From NCBI GenBank assembly GCA_000827265.1, contig KN834797.1, forward strand, positions 62,001-126,000: a stretch of DNA of 64,000 bases, given 5' to 3'. The notes beneath the pieces are model-generated. The model did not search any database and had not been told where the DNA came from. It saw only the letters and a program-made list of their open reading frames with translations. Below are positions 57,453 to 64,000 of the stretch, one piece after another; position 1 is the first letter of the stretch, and each line of letters starts with the position of its first letter. Position numbers and translations under genes: made by a program. This stretch comes from Collybiopsis luxurians FD-317 M1. Lineage: Eukaryota; Basidiomycota; Agaricomycetes; Agaricales; Omphalotaceae.

Positions 57453-57549
57453 TCCCTGGTAGTATATCGGTTAGTACACGCGCCTGTCATATGCCATTCT
57501 GTGTAGACTATATGCGCGCGAAAGCTGGGTTCGACTCCCAGCCAGGGAG
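57453..57549 (+). tRNA. tRNA-Asp(GTC), 25 nt intron
   Basis: Complete cloverleaf with consensus exons; the intron contains GAC. A T-run (T7) follows at about 57571. Confidence 0.94.
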
Positions 57550-58044
57550 TGCTGGTCGATCCTGGAGTTATTTTTTTGTATTCCTTGAGTTCTTCTCTTT
57601 TACTTCTTTTGTATTGAAGGTCGGAGTCCCAATCGATGTGGTATTGTTAGTCCTGTGTTTGTGTCTGTGTCTTTCTTCTTTTTATGTTTCTCCTCCGAGT
57701 CTGGGTTTGGGTTTCCTGCACACTGCTGTAGTCTGTACGGCTTGATTGATAGGAGTGTATAGTGCGTACTGTAGCATCTTATCCCTGCCCTGTGATACAA
57801 TCTGGTGAAGTGTTTGCCCCACTCAATATGATTTGATATGCCCATGCACAAGATATAGCTATTTCTTGGTAGTCACCGTCGCAGAGCGGCTTGACATAGT
57901 ATTAACAGTATGTATTTCCAACAAGCCTGGACTCTTGCATCCTGAGTGAGTCGATCCAATGGTGAATAACACCCAAGTTAACGAAAGCAATTGCATTAAT
58001 GACCTGATTAGGTATAAACCTCGATTGCACTAAGTATGAACAGT

Positions 58045-58139
58045 TCCCTGGTAGTATATCGGTTAGTACACGCGCCTGTCATCAACCGCACAGATGATAA
58101 CTTGCGCGCGAAAGCTGGGTTCGACTCCCAGCCAGGGAG
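58045..58139 (+). tRNA. tRNA-Asp(GTC), 23 nt intron
   Basis: Complete cloverleaf with consensus exons; the intron contains GAT, which can pair with the anticodon by one G-U. A T-run (T10) follows at about 58160. Confidence 0.94.
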
Positions 58140-58470
58140 TATGGAAGGGTTCGATATTGTTTTTTTTTTCTCCTCTTCACTTCTTTCGTATCGTAAGTCC
58201 GAGTCCAAATCGACGTGACGTTGCTACGTACTGTGTCTGTATATCTCTCTCTTCTTTCCATGTTGCCCCACTGTACGCTGTAGGATTTGATTAATAGGAG
58301 TGGTGTACTTGTACTCTTATTATACAGTATGCATGTCCAACAAATTCAGATTCTTGAGTGAGTCAGTCGAGTGGTGGAGTGAAAAGCTCGGAATGTAGAC
58401 AATGCTTTAACGAAAATGCTTACCTTGAAAAGCTCACTTTATACATCTCGATTGCATATATACAGACAGG

Positions 58471-58563
58471 TCCCTGGTAGTATATTGGTTGGTACACGCG
58501 CCTGTCATTGCCTGTCACATTTATCAATACGCGTGAAGCTGGGTTCAACTCCCAGCCAGGGTG
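58471..58563 (+). tRNA. divergent tRNA-Asp(GTC), 22 nt intron, possibly inactive
   Basis: Same layout, but with a T-T mismatch at the first acceptor pair, a 3 nt variable loop instead of 4, D-loop change GGTTGG, anticodon stem GCGTG and T-loop TTCAACT. The core fold is still possible. It may be a decaying gene. Confidence 0.7.
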
Positions 58564-59192
58564 TACAAAAAAAATTCTTTAGCGTTTTTGGGCCTCCGTT
58601 GATGCATTTTTTAATATTTATTTAAAAAAAATGACGTCCTTCTCTGAAGACTCTTCTTGCTCAACCAAGTCCAAAAAAGTTTTATTGTCTGTGTCTCTTA
58701 TTTCCAACTTTTCCTTGGGTTTACTGTATGATGTACACTGTACGGCTTGATCGATAGGAGTGTGTACTGTAGTATCTTATCCCCGCCCTGCGGTCCGATA
58801 TGGTTTAATCTAGTGGGGTGTTTTACCCCGCTATAAAACATTGAATTTGAACTTCTCGTAACGTATACTTTAGACAGTATGTCCAGATTCAACGAGTCTA
58901 AATGATTCCGACAAGCAGTGAAGCGGAAATATAATTCAAGTACTTATATACTTGACTTTGTAAAGTACAGAGTACCTTAATGTCGAAGCTATACAGCATG
59001 TTGTTGAAAGTTCACTCTCATAGTCGCTGTCACTGTCACCTTGCTAATGGCCCCAAAGTTTGTGGCACAGTGTACAGCATTGGACGAGTCCAAATGTTGA
59101 GCAGTGGATTGAAAAATGAAAGAATTTGGTAGCAGTTGCTTTTAATCTGACTAGCGTGGAGAGTTCATTATGTATACCCGCATACCAACAAT

Positions 59193-59390
59193 TACCTGGT
59201 GGTATATCAGTTAATACACGCACCTGTCATAAGATCCTCGTGCGCGTCCGGTATCCAAAGTCTAAGAGTGGTGCTCTAGGGGCCGCATGGTTGGGCGGAG
59301 ACTCAGTAGAGGCTGCCTGCCTGCTGTTGCGCTTTCAGGGGTCTCATGCGCTGGGGGAGGAGTTACAAGGCTTGACTCCCTGCCAGGAAG
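59193..59390 (+). pseudogene. tRNA-Asp pseudogene with large insertion
   Basis: The 5' half is recognisable from acceptor to anticodon (TACCTGG ... CACCTGTCAT) and the 3' end GACTCCCTGCCAGGAAG is present. Between them is a GC-rich insert of about 140 nt in place of the usual 21-27 nt intron plus anticodon 3' strand, variable loop and T-arm start. There is one acceptor mismatch. It is the last and most degraded unit of the right array. Confidence 0.75.
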
Positions 59391-60547
59391 TGTCAATGCA
59401 ATAGACTGGTTCCTGTTTTCTCTGCTTCTCCAGCTGCCGTGAGCAAAGTTACTTGCAAGTATCTTGTTTTTTTCCGCGCTTCACAGCTTAACTTACCGAG
59501 GCTCGGCACAATGTAGCTTCACTAAAACCTTATTATTGATTCATCAACGGGTTATTCGTTACTACATTTTAGAGATGTCATTGCCGATTGTGGAAACTCA
59601 ATTCTCATTTTAGGCTATGAACTATTGTACTGGGACATTTCTACTCCTGGTTATCAGCAGCTGACAGTTTATAGCATTTAAGTAATTACTTGATGTAAAC
59701 ATAAAATCGCTCCCAGATGTCATTTGAAAAGTAGACAAGACCTATTCTTTCTCCTCTATGAGCATTTTTCTCCTTTTGAATGTTATCCATTAACATATGA
59801 ATATCTACGCAGCTACTATCATGTGTACCAACTACCAAGGGATAGTATAACTCACCTCAGTTGTTGGTAGACAACTGAGGTGGTCAGTTGCCGTAGCTAC
59901 AGTTAAATCGAGCTACAATAACATATGCCTGGGGCGGAATAAAACTCATAACCAAGAGCTCATGGGGAATGTAGTATTTCGATCCCGCTCTTACATCAAG
60001 GCGGTCAAATAAGAAGGGTCGAGTGGGAAATAGCAAGTGAGAGCATAAAGCCCTGCAGCATGATTACACAGATCAAGCGAGGAGTAAAATCACCACTATA
60101 TATAAAAAAGGTGCTTATTGCGACAGAATATCATGCTAACTACGAGGCGATAGCGCGGTGAGGATTGGATTACACTGTGGGTAGATCCCGTGAGATGACA
60201 AGGTAAATTGTTTCACGTTTATCGATGACAATGTAGCTAAGTGTACCATACCGATTTGAACTATTCAATGCAATACACCATGAATTACACAGAGCAAAAG
60301 AAGAGCAAAAATCATCGCTGTATATAAAAGGTACCCGTTGCGAGAGAATATGATGTCAAGTAAGTATGAGGCTATGGCACAGTAAGATGTTAGTTACACT
60401 ATTGGTAGATACCGTGAGATGATACAGCTAAAATACCATATTAATTTGACTTATTCAATATTAATTATATTCAAGAATCAAGCTATTTGAACGATGATAT
60501 AAGAGGGCAAGCAGTCAACACCAGACATGGTATTTTTCACTTGATTT
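59391..60547. other. intergenic with repeats; promoter of gene B
   Basis: No gene. It contains the repeat shared with 18166 (about 59470-59560), a hairpin CCTCAGTTGT/ACAACTGAGG at 59856-59881, and two direct repeats before gene B. Confidence 0.55.
60058..60466. repeat. two ~200 bp direct repeats upstream of gene B
   Basis: Unit 1 about 60058-60270 and unit 2 about 60278-60466. Shared blocks include ATTACACAGA, TATATAAAA, TTGCGA(C/G)AGAATAT, GTGAGATGA and TACCATA..ATTTGA(A)CT..ATTCAAT. The array ends about 80 bp before the ATG, so it duplicates likely promoter sequence. Confidence 0.75.
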
Positions 60548-61855
60548 ATGACACCAGAAGAACAACAGACCATCTCTCTCTATGCCAGTGTTATCTACCT
60601 CAACACAGTATCTTTCACAGTAGTGTTAGCAACAGGCTTTGGTATGCATTATCTAACTTCTTGTGAAACGTTAATCATATAAGTCGACTTTATTTAGGAG
60701 TTACTATGCTAGGAATTTTGATTACCACTCGCATATTGGTGTAAGTAATCTCAGGGTGGGCTCTAGAACAACTTACACATTTGAGTTGAACACATTGATA
60801 GAACCAAGTCATGGTCCCATTCAAGAATCGCCCTGCTCGCCTGCCTGATCATTACATTTATTACCTTGACCTGGAATACCTCTACCAATATAGCATTCCC
60901 ATTGATTGAAGACCCAGTTAATTTTTTTGAAATAACGCCAGAGGTACAGGGAGCACTTGAGGCGAAAGGGGAGATAGCAAATAGAAAACTTTTGCCTTTG
61001 ACATGTATGAATGGCTGGGATTTAACGACTTCCGTAAGTTATCTGTGTTTGCTTATCCCTCTTTCAATAGCTTGATTGTTTCATTCAGATGTTCTTGAGT
61101 GATTTCATTGTGGTTTGGAGGGCATGGGTTTTATTTCAACAGCAGAAGTCCTGGAGAGTTGCGCTTGCCTTTCTCATGGTTGTAAATTTTGGTTTGTAAA
61201 CCGGAGTAATTCATCCCTAGGTGTCAACCTAACTAAATTTTCTGTATGATACCATATATAGGAATTCATGTTGCAGACGGCATCCTGGATAATATTGACA
61301 TTCAAGTGGATGAATCTAACTCCAGCACGATTTTGGATTGGTTGTCACCTGTAGTCTCATTGGTAGTTAACATATTTTCAACAGGCCTAATTGCATGGAA
61401 GGCATGGTAAGCTCCGTAAAAGACTTTACTACTTTATCCACTGTTCTTACAATCCACTGTGGGCAGGAATCACCATTGTATTGTCAAAGACGCTGGGTTA
61501 CACAGAAGAACAAGAGTTCAGAATATCCTATGTCTGCTCATTGAATCTGGTGCTATATATTGCACTATCGAAGCTGTCTTTGCAGTTACTGTTCTGCTGA
61601 ATCTGTATGGACCCCTAGATAGCCAAAGCTTTTTTGAGACTAAGGGCATTATTGATTCCATATTTACTCTTGCTTCTGTAAGTCTCAATCCTTTTCACCG
61701 AGTAATTTCAAAATTCATCGGTAACTTCATAGACCTGGTATCCTATCGCAGTAGTTCTATTGATTAACATGGATAACTCTCCAGTGATTGAGACCATCCG
61801 AATTAATCAAACCCCGGAGGATTCTCACCCTCACGATGGTGGATTCCAGCTTTGA
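60548..61855 (+). CDS. multi-membrane-segment protein, family member B
   Basis: Seven exons in phase: 60548-60641, 60698-60740, 60802-61033, 61089-61191, 61262-61406, 61467-61677, 61733-61855, giving 316 residues. About seven hydrophobic helices are visible (e.g. VTMLGILITTRILV, RIALLACLIITFITLTW, SPVVSLVVNIFSTGLIAWKAW). Conserved blocks are MTPEEQQ at the start, LSDFIVVWRAW, ADGILDNI, STILDWLSPVVSLVVN, HRRTRVQNILCLLIESGAIY and the last-exon WYPIAVVLLINMD. It probably sits in the plasma or an internal membrane. An abundant agaric family with no known function to me; receptor or transporter roles would be guesses. Convergent with its close paralogue C; gene A at 14815 is more distant. Confidence 0.85.
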
Positions 61856-62612
61856 AAGGACCTTGTCGGCTGGGACATGAAAACTATTATCAAATTTACA
61901 AGTAGTGGTAAATGTAATAAAGACTCTTATTTATTGATATCGTCGATAGGTGAAGCATTGGATCGATTCAATGCCAGTACAAGGTTCCACAAAATGTACT
62001 ATATGCAGTCCATCAAGACTGTGCTTCCATTCCGAAATGATAGGAGAGGTGAACCCAAATGCGCCATTTGGATACTGAATTATTAACATGCTCCAGTGTA
62101 TCCTAATGTCACTTGTATCATACCATGATACCCCTATGATGTACTTACATTCCTCAATGTTTTCCTATGACCCATTTGATAATTGCTGTCTATGTATTGT
62201 CTGACCGCCAACCACAGGTCTCAGATGTTGGGTAGACTGTGGGTAGTAGGTATGTAGTACGAACATACACCTACCCTAATACTATTTATGCGAGAAGGAA
62301 AATTGGGTGAGTGACAAAGTAACTTGTCTAACTTGTCCAGATTTCATGATTGCAATTTGCCTTCTTATAAGTATAAATAGTAACAGGGTAGGTGTATATA
62401 TATACCCACAGTTTATCCAACATGTTCGACCTTTGGTCGGCGGTGGCATTAAACACCAGTATTAATTAATCGGGCTATAAAACACTTGAGAGTCTACATA
62501 ATAGTGGCAGGTGACATTATACATATACTACAGTATGTAATCATAAATAATTGCTTTATTTCTTATCAGCCAGCTGTTCTGGCGCCTTTGGGTTGACCTC
62601 TCGAATGATCTC
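61856..62612. other. spacer between convergent genes B and C, with hairpin
   Basis: No gene. An imperfect inverted repeat (arms 62266-62305 and 62353-62396, around CACCTACCCT and AGGGTAGGTG) lies near its middle. Confidence 0.6.
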
Positions 62613-63955
62613 TTAATGAGTGCTTCCAATGCTTGGATCAACTGTCCTGGTCGGCACTTGGCTCTCTCGGTGAAAATCCTCTGTGGTCTGATTGATTTGG
62701 ATGGACTCGATCAGTGGAGAGTTATCCATGTTTACCAAAACGGCTACCACCATGGGATACCAGGCCTATGAAGTTACTGATGAATATTAATATCCATCTG
62801 CAAAAGAAATTGTGACTTACAGATGCAAGAGAAAATGTGGAATCAATAATAGCCTTATACTCTGCAAACCTTAGGCTATCCAGAGGTCCATACACATCCA
62901 GCAGGATACTAACAGCATAGACAGTCTGTATGGTGCAATATATAGCACCAGATTCAATTAACAAAAGTAGGACATTCTGAACTCTTGTTCTTCTGTGTAA
63001 TCCAGCATCTTTGACAATATGATAGTGATTCCTGTGCACACTGCACAGTGAACTGGATAAATATAGCATATACTTTTGGGGCACTTACCATGCCTTCCAT
63101 GCAATTAGGCCTGTTGCAAACATGTTAACCACCAGTGAGACCACAGGCGACAACCAATCCAAAATTGTGCTAGGATTAGATTCTTCTGGCACCTTGATCT
63201 CAATGTCATCCAGGATGCCATCTGCGATCTGAACTCCTGTGTGGTATCATACAAAGGATTTAGTTAAATTGATACCTACGGCTAAATTTTTCCAGCCTAC
63301 ATACCAAAATTCGTAATCATGAGAAGCACAAGTGCAACCTTCCAAAGCTTTTGCTGTTGAAATAAAGCCCATGCCCTCCAAACTACAATGAAATCACTCA
63401 AGTAAATCTAGATGAAATGATCAAGCTATTGGAGAGATAGATGAACATTGCTACCTTACGGATAATGTTAAATCCCAGCTATTCATATATGTAAATGGCA
63501 AAAGTTTCCTGTTTGTTATTTGCGCTTTTGCCTCAACTGCTCCCTGTACATCTGGTTTTATTTTAAAAAGCTCCACCTTGCCTTGTATAAGTGGGAATGC
63601 TACATTGGCAGAGGCATTCCAAGTCAAGGCAATAAAAGTGATGATCAGGCAAGCAAACAGAGCAACTCTTGAGTGAGACCATGGTTTGGTCCTATCATAG
63701 CATCAATGTGTCATTACCAACCCAATATGTAAATCCTAGATCCCACCCTGAGATTACTTACGTCAGTATCCGAGTAGCAATAAGTATTCCCAGCACAGTG
63801 GCACCTAACCAGAGTCAATTCAGGTTGGTAGCCCTTTGTAAGAAGTGAGGTGAGGACATACCAAAGCCCGTTGCTAACACCATTATGTAAGCTACTGTAT
63901 TAATCTGGATAACGGTGGCATAGTAGGAAATGATCTGTTGCTCTTCAGGTGTCAT
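62613..63955 (-). CDS. multi-membrane-segment protein, family member C
   Basis: Seven exons in phase: 63955-63862, 63804-63762, 63691-63460, 63407-63305, 63236-63089, 63031-62821, 62765-62613, giving 327 residues. Exon sizes 94, 43, 232, 103 and 211 nt are identical to B; exon 5 is 3 nt longer and the last exon 30 nt longer. Start MTPEEQQIISYYATV; further blocks YLSDFIVVWRAW, STILDWLSPVVSLVVNMFAT and LLIESGAIYCTIQ. Intron sequences are also similar to B (intron 2 has GTAAGTAATCTCAGGGTGGG in both), so the duplication is recent. About seven membrane segments; function unknown. Its promoter lies at the window's right edge. Confidence 0.87.
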
Positions 63956-64000
63956 AAGTTATAAATTGGGTGAAAAACACTACGTTCAGTTTTTGTTGCT

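Larger units (their letters stand above)
56980..59192 (+). repeat. tandem tRNA-Asp units, right array
   Basis: Five successive units of irregular length (tRNA starts at 57085, 57453, 58045, 58471, 59193). Each tRNA is preceded by a related leader: GAGTC or GAGCC, GTGGTGAAAA or variant, an ACGAAAA(C/T)GCTT-like block, then a CCTCGATTG or TCTCGATTG-like block. The spacers after the tRNAs also share pieces (e.g. TTGATTGATAGGAGTG / TTGATTAATAGGAGTG / TTGATCGATAGGAGTG). This is a tandem duplication series starting at the 3' flank of uS8, decaying towards the right. Confidence 0.75.

Noticed and set aside
42417..59192. CRISPR-like or satellite array
   Set aside because: The spaced repeats are tRNA genes with irregular spacing and strand; nothing resembles a CRISPR array in this eukaryotic DNA.

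Overview
The window reads as nuclear DNA of an Agaricomycete-type basidiomycete. Genes are broken by many 45-65 bp GT-AG introns. The retroelement relics, the small multi-membrane-segment families and a trichodiene-synthase-like terpene synthase beside P450s and GMC oxidoreductases all fit that group. No prokaryotic features were seen.

Layout. 0.7-2 kb: a Ser/Thr-rich single-pass membrane protein (minus). 7.2-9.9 kb: a large unknown protein with a coiled-coil. 10.8-11.5 kb: a four-exon membrane protein with a Cys-rich tail. 12.3-14 kb: a small secreted protein and its broken tandem copy. 14.8-16.1 kb: first member (A) of a multi-membrane-segment family. 16.4-17.5 kb: an inverted-repeat element.

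18.5-39.0 kb is the metabolic core: P450-1(-), GMC-1(+), GMC-2(-), aldo-keto reductase(+), C2H2 regulator(-), P450-2(-), P450-3(+), terpene synthase(+). The first six enzyme genes form three divergent pairs and the synthase stands alone. Each of the four promoter regions carries one doubled CGGCCG dyad (CGGCCG-N2/3-CGGCCG). I found the doubled form nowhere else in the window, which suggests a co-regulated terpenoid cluster. The likely flow is cyclisation of a prenyl diphosphate by the synthase, then P450 hydroxylation and GMC/AKR redox tailoring. The product cannot be read from the sequence.

39.7-59.4 kb is a repeat-rich region built on tRNA-Asp(GTC). Eight apparently intact copies, one divergent copy and three broken copies lie on both strands. 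Exons are almost identical, and each copy has a different 21-27 nt intron after position 37. Embedded in it are a DIRS/Ngaro-like relic (39.75-42.27 kb, minus), sterol 24-C-methyltransferase (ERG6, minus), a full-length chromodomain Ty3/gypsy element (45,381-51,684, 258 bp LTRs, 5 bp target duplication TGTAG), and the divergent ribosomal protein pair eS17(-)/uS8(+). The Ty3 gag-pol reading frame has no frameshift but is stopped by five TGA codons, and the LTRs differ almost only at CpG sites.

60.5-64.0 kb: two convergent, closely related members (B and C) of the multi-membrane-segment family; each resolves into seven exons.

Exon coordinates were deduced by eye from splice signals, reading-frame phase and family motifs. 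No database search was possible.
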